A stretch of 64,000 bases of DNA from Amoebidium appalachense. Its lineage: Eukaryota > Ichthyosporea. The notes under the pieces are model-generated. The model was not told where the DNA came from, made no database searches, and was given only the letters and a program-made list of their open reading frames with translations. The translations under genes and the position numbers were made by a program. Shown here in pieces: positions 10,807-24,915 of this stretch. The stretch lies in assembly GCA_963693365.1 (NCBI GenBank), contig CAVNZM010000017.1:3596001-3660000 (forward strand), written 5' to 3'. How positions within the stretch are numbered: position 1 is the stretch's first letter; the number at the start of each line of letters is the position of its first letter.

Positions 10807-11413
10807 TTGGGATGGTGACACATGTTCGATGACGGCTGCACACTTACGGTTTTTTTTTAATTAGTCATGCTCCCCAGGAGCATGTGACACAAACGCTATT
10901 ATCCAACTTCCAAACTTCTACATTTTCATCGTATCAACATGCGCATTTATAACTTCTACAAGAATACTATATTGCTTATTTACTTGATTTCTAACCATAA
11001 TACAATGACAACTACTAGTACTCCAATCTTTGCTCGTCGCCTTATTCCCCGCAGACTCTCTTGTGGCACTGATTCTTGTTCCTCGCTGTGGCTGTGGCTG
11101 CTGAGGTCCTCAGGGTCGTTAATGGTTGGTGGGTCAATCACATGGCACTCCGTCAACACGCATGTCCTCGAGCTGCTCCCGTGTGGGGGGGGGGGGGGGG
11201 GGTTAGTACATGTCATTCCCTCCCCTCGTGCAATTTGTATAGGATATGGTTGCTGGAAGCCTCGATGTAACCCTTTACAAGTATAACGACTACTAAGGGA
11301 TACATTGAGAACCAAAATACATTATTGTGCATACACACCCGGGCCCACACCTACATGTGCGCACATACAGAGAGATGGGGGGGAATGGAGAGGTGGGAGA
11401 ACAGGCGTTTTTT

Positions 11414-11444
<31 letters not shown>

Positions 11445-13833
11445 GGGGATGGTGATCAACGACATATATACACAATGTTTATACATATACATAGCACACA
11501 CACACACACACTGATGCACACTACCACCCACACACACAGAACACGATGCACCAAAGTAACCAAGTGAGTGGGAAGAGAGATCAGCAAACAGCAAATTAGT
11601 TTATGATAGAACTTAAGGCAAGGTGGATGGGAAGCTGTGTGTGTCTGTGTGTGTGTGTGTGTGTGTGTGTTTTCTTTTCTTTTTTTTTTTTTTGGAGGGG
11701 GGGGGGGGGGTACCAGTGTCGTGGAATTGGTTTTTATGTCGGAATGTCGAGGTTGGCAGTCATGTACCAGCACCGAACAATCTTGCGGTCAGCCATGTGC
11801 GCTGCTGCTGCTTGCTAGAAGACTCACCCGAGTGCACCATCTCCCACCTGCACGGGGAAAGTGAAGCGTGACCAGTGAGAAGGAGGAAAAGTGAGAGGCA
11901 GTTTGAAACAGGAAATAAGGGGAATAACCTGGTCCATTATGTTATAGCTGAAAAGTTTTTTTTTTTTTTTTTTGGCCGGGGGGGGGGGGGGGGGGGGGGG
12001 GGGGGACAAAACGCCCATGAGGTTTAACACGAAAACATCAAAAGGACAGAATCTTACATTGTCATACCTACAGCAGCACTCTAAACTTTCGATGCAAGCA
12101 AGTGGTTACCGACTAACCTCGTATGTGTCAGTGGGGTACGTTGCGTGCAACGTGTAGGAGTGGGAGCTAACAGACCTTATCACACAGGTAAAAAGTAAAA
12201 CGTGCACATGTCATGATAATGGGTGCCCCACTACACTTGCTGGGCAATAAGGACGGCACACATTTGTTAAAACAATGAAACAAAGGAGGGCATAACCTTC
12301 CAACAATGGTTGCCGAGAAGTTTTGTTGCACCAGCCCTTATGAACTAAGAGACTTCATGTCAGGAAGCAATGTAGCTTCTAAGGGAGTTACAGACGGATG
12401 AAGCAAAATGTAGAAACTGCCGAAAACATGGCTTGGCACACAATGATGGAGAATGCGCGCTTTTTGCCCTGTGTTTACCTGCACAAAACTAAAAGTGCTG
12501 ACAGGCTGACCTACAGAAGAGCTCAACCACTATACCATAAACGATAAGTGCAAGGTCCCTTAGGGCTCTTTATTGCACGAACGTTTTAACAAAAAGCGGC
12601 ATTGCCAAGAACCAACATCAAAAGGTGCCAGCCCAAGCTGGGCATAACCCAGGCAGTAAAAACCTACCTCCTTGATGCTCGGTTTAGAAGCTGTCATTCT
12701 AAAAGCAAGCGGCCGTTAGCCTCTGTCAGAGAGGATGGTGCCCTGCATGTGAAAGAGGAGAGCAAAGGTGAAAAGAACTCTTGAAAGTATCATCCTGTTA
12801 TGCAGAGGTGAGCACAGAGGGCACAAAAAAGCTGCAGTGTGACAGAAAGTAAAACTGCGACAGCATGCACCAGTTGCGGCAGGAAAGACCAAGAAGAAAG
12901 GAGGGCTACAGCAAGGAAGAAAAGCAAGAATAGTTGCACAGAAGCCCAGTCCTTCAGCAAACAGGTAGACGCAACAGTCGCATAAGCATCTGTACTGACC
13001 TGCACAGCCTGTAGCTCTGAAAACATCGTCTAGTTAGCTTACAAGCCACGGGTGCAACTGAATAGAGTTACAGCTCAGACTTCTTGAACAGCGGAAGTGC
13101 AAGTGAAAACTGACCTCCGAAGGGTGGGAAAAAAACAGTCATAACGGACAATCATTAATGATTGGAGAAGACCAATCAAGAAACAGGAGCATAATCGGAT
13201 TATCCATAATGTGTCTAATGAATACCAATCACACAGCCGAACAAAAATCGGTTCAATCTGATTATCATTAATCAGATTACAAAACACCAATCACACAGCA
13301 GGACAAGCGAATCCGATGAGTCAAGCCGATAATCCCTCCATGCGTTTTACATACATCAAAGTTGTAATATATTTATATTATAGAATATAGATATATATAT
13401 ATATATATATATATAGTATATTTATATATATTTATATATATGAATATACATATAATTTAAATACATATATCATGATATCTGTGCACACGGTGCGCCCGGC
13501 GGACGATGATCCGGATATCACAGGTATTCAATATCAAGTACTATTGTAAGTGCGCGCATGCATGCACTGTACCGTAAACGGTACGCCCGCACCGTGCAGC
13601 TGCAGTACATGCATATGCACTCAGGTTGTTCCCCCGGCCATGGCCAGCACACACCCCCCCCCCCCCCTCCATTTTTATATTAATTAAAACAATGTGCACG
13701 TGCATGCTTCACCGACTGGCCGGCGCGCGCCATGGCATGTGTACGTATACACCGGTACTAATTAGCACTGTGCACATATATTATCATAAAGAAGCAAGGA
13801 TATTCATTTACGTGCAAACAGACATCCATACAT

Positions 13834-13912
<79 letters not shown>

Positions 13913-14144
13913 TGATCATGATGCACGTATGCGTTCACGCACTGTCAACGACACACACACACATCGTCGACATATGCATGCACGCGTACGTCTGCATATG
14001 ATGCGCACGCGCGCACTTTAATACACATACAGAAATTAAAACCCACGCGCACCGTACACGCGTGGCACACTCACATACACGTGTGCACGGACGCACGCGC
14101 ACCCCTACCCCCCCCCCCCCCTGGGGCTCCACCCCCCCCCCCCC

Positions 14145-14177
<33 letters not shown>

Positions 14178-14284
14178 CAAAGCAACACCTCCTCCCCCCT
14201 ATCCCGTCCCCCTAATTCTCTTGTGCTCCCCCCTCCCCCCCCCCCCACTGTAACCCCCCTTTTTTTTCTTTCCACTTTCCGTAG
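10807..14284. other. No supported gene; simple repeats and small palindromes
   Basis: No frame with protein-like composition could be tied to a family. The stretch holds T-run/G-run composites (11408-11448, 11677-11710, 11957-12005), a (TA)n-rich patch (13385-13445), (CA)n at 13836-13910, C runs near 13655 and 14108-14245, and a 16-bp perfect palindrome CAATCATTAATGATTG near 13148. Upstream exons of the Plavaka-like gene at 14285 would be expected here, but I could not identify them. Confidence 0.6.
13836..13910. repeat. (CA)n microsatellite
   Basis: About 37 uninterrupted CA units. Confidence 0.95.
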
Positions 14285-14547
14285 ACTACCCGTAGCTTAC
14301 ATGCCAGAGCTGGAATTCAAGGAGAAGATATCAGAGCCTGGCAAAGCTGCTGCACGTAACAAGCTGTTCCATCGCGTTTTGGACAAGGTCATAGGTGAGC
14401 CCCTGAGGGCCATGAACGAGAACGGACGTTGGTTTTTCTGTAGCAGCGATGATAAGTGGCGGTTGTTTTACCCGCGTGTATCATACTATATCACCGAATG
14501 GCCAGAAGGACCGAAGGTGACGTGCACCAGGTATGTGTGTGTCGGAC

Positions 14548-14690
<143 letters not shown>

Positions 14691-15160
14691 TGGGTGGGTG
14701 GGCTGGTGTGGGTGTGACTGTGGGTGTGGGCCGTGTGTCGTCACACACGTCAGGTGGGTGTCACAGTGTTGTGCTTGTGTTACGGTTTGTATTTCCCCAT
14801 CAAGCCCCCCTGCATTTCCACCCGGCGGGTGCGTTTTTCCTTATATATGCACTCATGTGGCTAGGTGCATTTTTGTTGCCACCCACGAACCAATGGCCTG
14901 GGAGCATCCATCTTTTGGGAATAGCAGCATATAGGTACTAGGGAGGTGTGGGCCAAGTTACAGGGCTGCAGCCAAAATACCAAAAAAAAAACCCCTACGT
15001 TTACACCCGCGAATGTTATTTTTCCTACATGTGCAACATCAACTACTCAGGGCACCACCAAATAATGAATAACACGTGTTCCACGTGCAAGTAGCAGTTG
15101 AAACTTGGTACAAAGTAGCATATGGGTGCTAGGAACGTGTGCATCAATTTTTAGCCGTGC

Positions 15161-15239
15161 ACCACAAAACCCCACCAAGCCCCCCCACTTTCCCACCCGG
15201 CGGGTGGGAAAGTGGGGGGGCTTGGTGGGGTTTTGTGGT
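15161..15239. repeat. Near-perfect 79-bp palindrome
   Basis: Two 39-nt arms (15161-15199 and 15201-15239) are exact reverse complements around one central base. The arms read inward from ACCACAAAACCCCACCAAGC. A degenerate relative of the centre lies near 14798-14832. The palindrome sits beside a C run and a roughly 190-bp GT tract inside the Plavaka-like intron 1. Confidence 0.97.
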
Positions 15240-15240
15240 C

Positions 15241-15445
<205 letters not shown>

Positions 15446-16053
15446 TGACCAGGTACGTGTGTGTCCGACCCCCAACGAGCACGTGTGTTTGCACATGTAC
15501 AAGGTAGACACCGGATACAACTTCTACGCGCAGGGGCGGGGTTACAACTGCGTGTCCGTGCAACAAATGCAGAGTGTCGTGCACCAACCTGTCCAAGGTT
15601 TGGGAGCCCGCTGCACTGCACCACGAGCGAGCGGAGAAGGCGCTGCGGGATGCAGTCCTCGGCTTGAGGGCTAGCGGTGTTCCCGGGGACAAAGCAGCAG
15701 CTACACAGTTACTCAAGATGGCTTCCATGCAGGACTTCTGGGAGAATGCGTGCCCGGGGTTCCCAGGCTTTCTGTGGATATGGGATGTCCCAATCGAACG
15801 TATGCACCAGGCAGACAGTGGTGTATTTAAGCAGCTACTAATTGAATATAAACTGTACGTGAAGAAGGTATGCGAGGACATGAACGGTGGGCCAGGCATA
15901 GCAGCAGACACCGCTGCAAAGGACGTCATACGGGAGTTTGACCGTCGATTCAACAACATGCCACGTTATAGCAGCTTTCGTCACTTCAGCAGCACCGTTT
16001 CCGACCTCACGTTTCTTCGTGCGAACGAGTACAGAGATATCATGAAGGTGGTC

Positions 16054-16433
<380 letters not shown>

Positions 16434-16693
16434 CACATTGCCAGCTGCAGGAACACAGAATCCAATGGACATAGATTCGATGGCCAATGGTGATCACGTG
16501 TGATATCTATATAAATATCCTTACATGTCCAACGTACATACACTACATAATCAACAGGATATACAAAGGAGATCAATCATCCTAATGTACAATTAGAGCT
16601 ACAATGCATATGGTTTTGGGAACAATTACCCGACGGCGTATAGAGTATGCTCAAATGGATATCCAGTACCACGGTTGACACCAACCCCTTCCC

Positions 16694-16725
<32 letters not shown>

Positions 16726-16937
16726 CAGTATGGCCAAGTCTGCGTACGACTGCTTTCATTGTTCATCTGAGAACGACCTCAAGTCAAGCAAATTCCATGC
16801 CGGGGACCATTGCAGCGACGACACCCGCCTTTTTGGTCCTGTAGAGACAGCTGAGGGCTATGAACGGGCACACAAGCATTACTGCAAGCTACCATATCGT
16901 ATGACAAACAAGAACCGTACGTTCATGTTGCAGGTAT

Positions 16938-18235
<1,298 letters not shown>

Positions 18236-18582
18236 TGAATCCTTTTTAGTCCCCTCAGGCGTTGTGTGTATGTACGGTGTGTATAGGTCCCACATTCTCG
18301 CACACGTTCTGTTGCTTTCTGCTTTCTCAGGTAGCAACCAAGGTACGGCGTTGGGATGCCCTGGATTTGCGTAGGACCATCGTCATGGGTCTGGAGGAGG
18401 AGAGGGGGGCCAATTTAATTGTGGAAGACGAGGCCCCCGATGTTTCTTTGGAGGAGCTGTTGGAGGCGGTGGAGGGGGAGGATGTAGGGATCCCATTCCC
18501 TCAGACTGATGATGGAGAAGAAGACAACCTCAGGGACACCGAGGACGACGTTATCATGCAAGGTAACTTTTTTTTAATGTTA

Positions 18583-18592
18583 CCCCCCCCCC

Positions 18593-18688
<96 letters not shown>

Positions 18689-18718
18689 TGTGTGTGTGTG
18701 CCTCATGTGTGTGTGTGC

Positions 18719-18789
<71 letters not shown>

Positions 18790-18808
18790 CTCATGTGTGT
18801 GTGTGTTT
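18583..18808. repeat. Poly-C then (GT)n
   Basis: Same layout as 14548 and 15241: C run, T, then long GT tracts, here interrupted by GCCTCATG words. It follows the last recognised Plavaka-like exon directly. Confidence 0.95.
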
Positions 18809-18899
18809 GTCACTGAACTATATTTTTTCTTTTTTTTTTCTTCCTCTTTTTATCTATTTCTTCCCCTTGATTTGTGGAACCGAGTATAACGTGGTTGTG

Positions 18900-19789
18900 T
18901 AACTTTGTGCCGTGGATAAGTATTACTTATGTGATAGATATAAGACCAGACATAAATTATTTATCAATGGTGGTCATTAGCCATCATATGGTTATGCGAT
19001 GGATCGGTAAAGATGTATAATGTTTATCCGGAAATGCCTTATTACATATCAAATACACCCTAATAGATATGCTGCAGATATACAGTACCAAAATTATGCA
19101 ATTAATCCAGTGGATATACCCTAGACATGTAGCTACAGATGTATCTGGCTATCTGTATGGGTATCAACCCAGGTAGCTGTTATAGTGATATTTTGAGTAT
19201 TTTACGGGTGTAAATGGATATCCCAAAACATGTATGTTAAGTGTTAGGCATTAGGTTGGGTATCTACTTTGATATGTTTGTTTTTCATGCATTAGGTATC
19301 AACATAGGTGCCTAGTGCATATGCAGGTGTATATGTATCCGCATATCATGTTGGATATTAAGCTTAGATATTTTGAATGGCGATGCATTGTATATGTATA
19401 TCGACATATATTGGATGGGTAAGCAGGGGTGCATATGGATAGCCGTTGGAGATCGGTATGGGTGTCTATTGTGATATGTATTTTCGTCATGCATTGGATA
19501 TTAGTATTAGGGTCTAGTGGATGGGCAAATGCAGGTGTATCAAGATATCTGTATGGATATTGAGCCTAGATAACCAGTATAGCTATCCATTGTGTCTTAG
19601 TATGATTGTCTATTGGACATCAGCGTGAGGGTGTATATGGATAACGGTCAGAGACATATTTGGTGATCTAATTGGATATGTGGAATCGTCATGCTTTGGT
19701 TATTATAGGAGGGTCTAGTGGACAAGCAAATGCGTATGTATCTGGATATCGGAATGGATATCCATTGTACGTATCCAATATGGGCATGC
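18900..19789. repeat. GGATATC-rich degenerate repeat
   Basis: AT-rich repeat with many GGATAT/ATATCC words and recurring phrases such as GTCTAGTGGA and CATGCATTGG. No gene is visible. It hosts the LINE-B insertion at 19800. Confidence 0.75.
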
Positions 19790-20224
19790 ATTGTTCATTT
19801 CTCCTGCTGTACGTATGGATACCACCCTAGTAGATAAGTCTGTATGGTGCTCTGATGTTGATATTGCCTGGGAAGTTGTGCAGTGGCGCTGTAATTCTTG
19901 TTTTCATCGCCGCTGGTGCCACTTTTGTGCTGACCTTTTTAATCGCAAGCATGTTGATAGGTGTGAATTTTTATGTCGCGTTTTACCTCTTTCCCTCCGG
20001 GTATCTGCTACACTAGCTGGCAATGTGAACACTTTAGACTTTTTGTTGAATTCTGTTGGTCGTCACATTGAGTATTTATATGACTTTCACACAGTGTTCA
20101 GGTATCTCAGTATGCACTTGTTACTGGATAACTCGTGAAGTTTTTATTGTCTTCTCAGTATGCCGTGCATACTTGCATATCTTTCCGTCGAATAAATCCA
20201 GTCAAAAGAAAAAAATTGTTCATT
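19790..20224 (+). mobile_element. LINE-B: 5'-truncated 3' end with 10-bp target duplication
   Basis: The body (19800-20214) is nearly identical to the 3' end of the minus-strand LINE-B copy at 46218-46635. It is flanked by ATTGTTCATT at 19790-19799 and 20215-20224, the direct repeats expected of target-primed reverse transcription. The open frame encodes the C-terminal end of ORF2 with a Cys/His finger (C-x2-C-x5-C-x2-C-x7-H-x3-C). This frame is intact here but broken by a one-base deletion in the 46-kb copy. The 3' end has AATAAA (20191-20196) and an A-rich terminus. Confidence 0.92.
20191..20196 (+). promoter_or_regulatory. LINE-B polyadenylation signal
   Basis: AATAAA, 18-20 bp before the A-rich 3' terminus of the element. 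The same hexamer is present in the minus-strand copy. Confidence 0.75.
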
Positions 20225-20955
20225 AGCGTTGGGGTCAAGTGCACATGTAATAGCGATCCATCTGGATATCGTAATGGATATCCAATATGGACATCCACTA
20301 TAGACCGCCATTGGATATACTTGTTAGGTGTATTGCATGTCTTGCTACAGGGATATCATGATATCTGTATGGGGATTTTGATCAGATATCCGTGTCAGTC
20401 ATGTATTGGATATGTTGTTACCGATCCAGTCTAATATACAGCTAATCATCCAAATGGATATCCAGAATGTTTTATATCCATATAGCTATCCAACGGAGGA
20501 ATGCAGTTGAAATTCCATCATTGGATATCCAGCGTCGATATCCATTGTGGGCATCTGTCTAATATCCAATACATGCCGAACCAACCAGATGGCGTTTGAT
20601 GTCTGCATTCATAATATATGCATCTAATGTGTATTTAATGGCCATTATAGGTGCAATTATGTATCCATATAAGCATTGATTGCATATCCAGATATGTGAT
20701 ATCACAACGATGATCAATGGAGGTACAGCATGGATATCCATATGTGATATCTAATGGGGGTGCAATATCTTGATCACTATCTAAGCATGCAACTACATAT
20801 ATATTGGACATCGGTTGGAGGTCAGGATGAAATAGACATGTTGTATATATCCAGTGGATGGTATTGATATGTTCGACCGAAACCATCCTACATATCGTTT
20901 GTATATCCAAAAGGTATCCATTAATATACAGTTGCATATCCTAGATGGGTTGGAT
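20225..20955. repeat. GGATATC-rich degenerate repeat
   Basis: Continuation of the repeat interrupted by LINE-B. GGATATCC-type words recur at irregular spacing. No gene is visible. Confidence 0.75.
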
Positions 20956-21288
20956 ATGTTTTGGATGTTCGTGCAAGATTGCTGATGTATGGCGGATACG
21001 GTTAGAGAAGTCTCGTTCATACATAGATTCGTTTATTCGTAATGTGGTGTGGTGTAAAAATGCAAAGATGATTATGGCTTGGCGGTGTAATCGGTTTCTG
21101 GTGTCTCCTGCTCGTATGTGTAATATGTGTGGGGGGCGGTTTACTCGCGGCTGCATATCTATCAATAAATGCAACCTGTTAGCTAATGTATTAGAACCGG
21201 AGGTTATTGGCGGTTTTATTCTCTTTTCTTCCTCTCTTCCTCAATATATCTGTTTTAAGATGACTATCCTAGAATCACCTTATTAATG
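20956..21288 (+). pseudogene. LINE-C: C-terminal ORF2 remnant of a third LINE
   Basis: A roughly 110-codon frame ends at a TAA at 21284-21286. Its segment VVWCKNAKMIMAWRCN, followed by ARMCNMCGGRFTRGC, lines up with the LINE-B C-terminus (VWC...WRCN...C-x2-C...F-x-R...C). It is diverged from LINE-B, so it is a separate family or an old copy. The start of homology is not sharp and no target duplication was found. Confidence 0.55.
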
Positions 21289-21391
21289 CTGCACAGTATG
21301 ATATTGTGATCCGGTGCCTTAACTTTCTTTCGGAGCTACCGATGCTAGCCTCTGCTTACCCATAATATGTAATAGGGGTGTCAGATACTAC

Positions 21392-21483
21392 CCCCACTGT
21401 GTTTGGGCCCCCACCGGTGGGGGCCCCCACGATCAGATCGATTTTGGCCGGTAATTAGTGCGGGCCCCCACCGGTGGGGGCCC
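21392..21483 (+). repeat. Left terminal region with two palindromes
   Basis: The terminal CCCCACTGT is followed by two copies of a 22-bp palindrome (GGGCCCCCACCGGT and mirror), 57 bp apart. The second copy has the flanks TGC...CACAC, which match the right-end copy in inverted orientation over about 29 bp. Confidence 0.8.
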
Positions 21484-23460
21484 ACACCCCTGAAAAAAGG
21501 GGGTTCGCTCAAGAGGTTTTTCTGCTCGTGGGAGAAAGAAGGGGGTAAATTTTGTATATACAGTGATGAATATACATAATAATGCAGCTTTGGCTCGGTT
21601 TTCAGCGGCGCAGCTGTTTTTCTTGTTGTTCTGCTTTGCTAGCAAAAAAGGAACGCTCTTTTCATATGATCAAAATAGACTCTTTCATGTCACGTCTGTG
21701 TTTAGATTCAGAACATGAGCGTAGCATACACTGCAACGCCATGCACGCTATGTATAACGTTTTGCACACTTTTGTTTATAGCCATAAACGGCTACAAGTA
21801 AAGAACCTGACCACTCAAAGCTGCAGAAAGTCATGTAAAGTGTTCAACGTCCAGATCCAAGCTACACATAGGCTATTATTGTTTGTGATATACAAACGAA
21901 CACGTGAGGAAAACAGCTTGAATGTGCAGGAACCACATTTGTAAGGTATATATAACTGCATCTACTTAGGCCTAGGTGCCTTTACGGTAGCAGCAGCAGT
22001 GGCGAGCTGCCAGGCCACGGAGAACACTTGTTCTTAGTGAGGGCACAGGCCATTGGTCGTGGAACGCTTTTACTTGCAACCTTTTTAGGATTTTGTAAAC
22101 AGCCTGCATAAAAGGCTTGGCATGCACGCACTGTGGCTGTTGTATTCCACAAACGTACGGGGTCAGTAGTGCTGTTTTGTTTGCTACGGGTTTTTTACTC
22201 TATTTGATAATTTGTTCCGGGTTTATATCTACGTACACTATAGGCTAGTGTGTTGATTTTGGTTCACGGTAGATTGGACGTTCCATAGCTATAGGGAACA
22301 CATGAGCAGTGTATGTGCATGCACACCCTTTTTCATTAGGATTTTCAAACATGGATGGATACGAATGGGTAGATGATGATGAAGACTTTCAGAGTGTCTC
22401 TGGTCACACCGTGACACAGATGATGATGGGACGGACACCATACCTGTCTCTGATTCTGCCCAACCGGTAACAAATGCATGGTCCAGAGTCGGAGCCAACA
22501 ATCCAATAGTGGTAAAGCTGGATGACGTGGAGGGGGATATTGCCCGTGTTTTGCGGTCTGAAGTTACATCCATACTTAAGAACATAACAGAGCAAGCACG
22601 ACAAAGCAAAGACCCGGTTGACTTTCTTCACATGTACCTGACCCCAAAACTCGTTCTTGAACTATCAGAGATAATCAATGAGAACTTAACGAAAAATGGC
22701 AAGGACACTCTTCGTAGCGATGAGCTTGAAAGTTTTCTCTGCACGGTATTCTGTCTTGCTATCTATCAGACCTCTGCAACCAGCTTCTTTGATACACGAA
22801 ACACACACCTGTACCCCCTTGCTTCCACCCAAAAGGTGCAATACAAGCGCTTCATGGAGATCTTGGGTGGCCTATCACCACCAAGCGATCGTAGTGGCAG
22901 CGGCACGTCATGGTTACCGGTGCGAACGGCTGACCAGCGTATCTTCGACTTTGAGGAGGCGGTGTCTAAACAATGTGCCAGGTTAACGTATACACCGGAC
23001 AGCATTTTGGTCCTTGATGATGATCAATTGGCCCTGCGGTCATCGGATCAGGACTCTACCGGCATAGCTGTGTTAAACAATCCGGCCAAGCGGGTGGGGC
23101 CAGTTCATCATGGGGTTGCATCACTGGCAACGGGCAAGTACGTGGTGGGCCACTGTCAGCTCTCCAATGAGACCGTTGTGCAGTGCTGGAAAATTCTCTA
23201 CAAACGGATGACTGGATACCACCCATCAACACCGCTGCGTCCGAACAAAATAGCACTTGATCGGGGGGGGGGTATCAGTCCACACACTTGAACGCAGCAG
23301 TTTCAAAATACGGGCTCAAAATTATCGGTACGCATAAGCGTGTTCCAGGCTATCCGTTCTCGTTTGGTGATGTTAAGCCCAAAAGCGGGGTGTTCATTAT
23401 TCCCTGTATCGGTGAACGTGCAGCTTACTGGGCCGTGCGGCTAACAAATGGTTGGAAATA

Positions 23461-23550
23461 ACCCCCCCCCCCCCCCCCTCCCCACCTCCCCCCCCCCCCC
23501 CCCCCCCCCCGTTCACGTTATCTCCAGGAAAAAATAAGAAAATTCGGAAG

Positions 23551-23584
<34 letters not shown>

Positions 23585-23785
23585 ATGCATGCACAGTGAC
23601 ATAGACACACACCAATAGCTTGCGCGTGTGGGTGTGCACACTGACACACACACATACACACACACACCCACACACACACACCCACACACACACACCCACA
23701 CACGCACCCACCCACACACCCACCCACACACAACAACAACACACGCACACACACAATTTTTTCCTTTCAGGCAACCCCCCCCCCC

Positions 23786-23849
<64 letters not shown>

Positions 23850-23895
23850 ACTCTGGCACACACTCACACCAAAAAAAAAAAAAAAAAAAAAAAAT
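23461..23895. repeat. C runs, CA array, A run in presumed intron
   Basis: Poly-C tracts up to about 50 bases, interrupted (CA)n, then an A run (about 23871-23894), between the first two piggyBac-like exons. GCAACCCCC at 23771 repeats the C-run pattern. Confidence 0.9.
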
Positions 23896-24017
23896 CCTGG
23901 CACGATTTGGACTCGAATAAACAGTGTATGTGTATGCCCAACTTGAACGGGAGGGGCGGCAAGGGGAAGCCTGCTTGAAGGGATTACAGGGTGCGGTGGT
24001 GGTGGTGTGTTTGTGTC

Positions 24018-24391
24018 TGGGGGGGGGGGGGGGGGGGGGGGGGGGATCTGCAGGGCTAGAGATATGCTACATTCCTCCTGTAACTTACCCCTCTGTACAG
24101 TGGGTGGAAGGCAATTAAAGGAATATGCAGTCGGATACCGTGGTGGCTTCGGCAATGTTGGGCTGCTGAATACAACAGAGCCCAATCTGGGCCCAGGGCA
24201 GTGGACTTACAGGCTGGAACGGGGTTATCGCAGGTTGGTGTTCAACGGTTATGTGCACATGCCTGTTTTCAATACTAATATTGGCCACCATTCAAATGTT
24301 TTACATGTTGGCAATCGAATTCCTGCAATAGTAAGTGGGAAATGAGTTAAATCTTTGGGTTCAGGTGGTCGGGAACGGACAGGGTGGGTAA

Positions 24392-24422
<31 letters not shown>

Positions 24423-24600
24423 AGTGACTGTGTATATATCTGGGTGGGATGGTTGGGAATGGATGGAGAGGGGTTACCATTTCGGGGGGGGGGGGGGGGG
24501 GGGGGGGGGGTGGGGTATGTGCGGCGTACAGAGGGCTGGGGGTGGGGGTGGAATGGACTGAAAGAAAGGGGGGGGGGGGGATTGACGTCACGGGAGATCA
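24018..24600. repeat. Poly-G tracts around exon 2
   Basis: G runs of 17-30 bases at about 24018-24045, 24394-24420, 24484-24510 and 24569-24580. Exon 2 of the piggyBac-like gene (about 24101-24340) lies between the first and second runs. Confidence 0.9.
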
Positions 24601-24769
24601 TTACAGATCAGGGGTGCCTATCTTGTCTACTTATGAACTCTATTCTCTATCCCGTCATCTTTTCTTGGTCCTTTACAGTCCTCCACTAACAGTTCCTCCC
24701 CTTTCCTTCACTACAACACACACTCTCTCCAGACATACAGCCTCCCTCCCCCCCCTCTCACCCTCCTCC

Positions 24770-24841
24770 TCTCTCTCTCTCTCTCCCTCGAGCTCTCTCT
24801 CTCTCCCTCTCTCCCCTTCTTTCTCTCTCTCTCTCTCTCTC

Positions 24842-24915
<74 letters not shown>
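24770..24915. repeat. (CT)n then (GT)n
   Basis: CT-rich stretch (24770-24843) joined directly to about 35 GT units, just before the third exon. CCACAG at about 24939-24945 could be the acceptor. Confidence 0.9.

Noticed and set aside
10980-11315. Minus-strand open frame of 111 codons with ordinary-looking composition
   Set aside because: No recognisable motif, contains a G-run-encoded Pro stretch, and has no supporting neighbouring exon.
12790-13026. Hydrophobic 78-codon minus-strand frame that could be a membrane protein
   Set aside because: Short, isolated, no family signature or splice context; hydrophobicity follows from T-rich antisense.
21582-21944. Open frame of 120 codons at the left end of the piggyBac-like element
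   Set aside because: No domain and no clear link in phase to the transposase exons; may be leader sequence.
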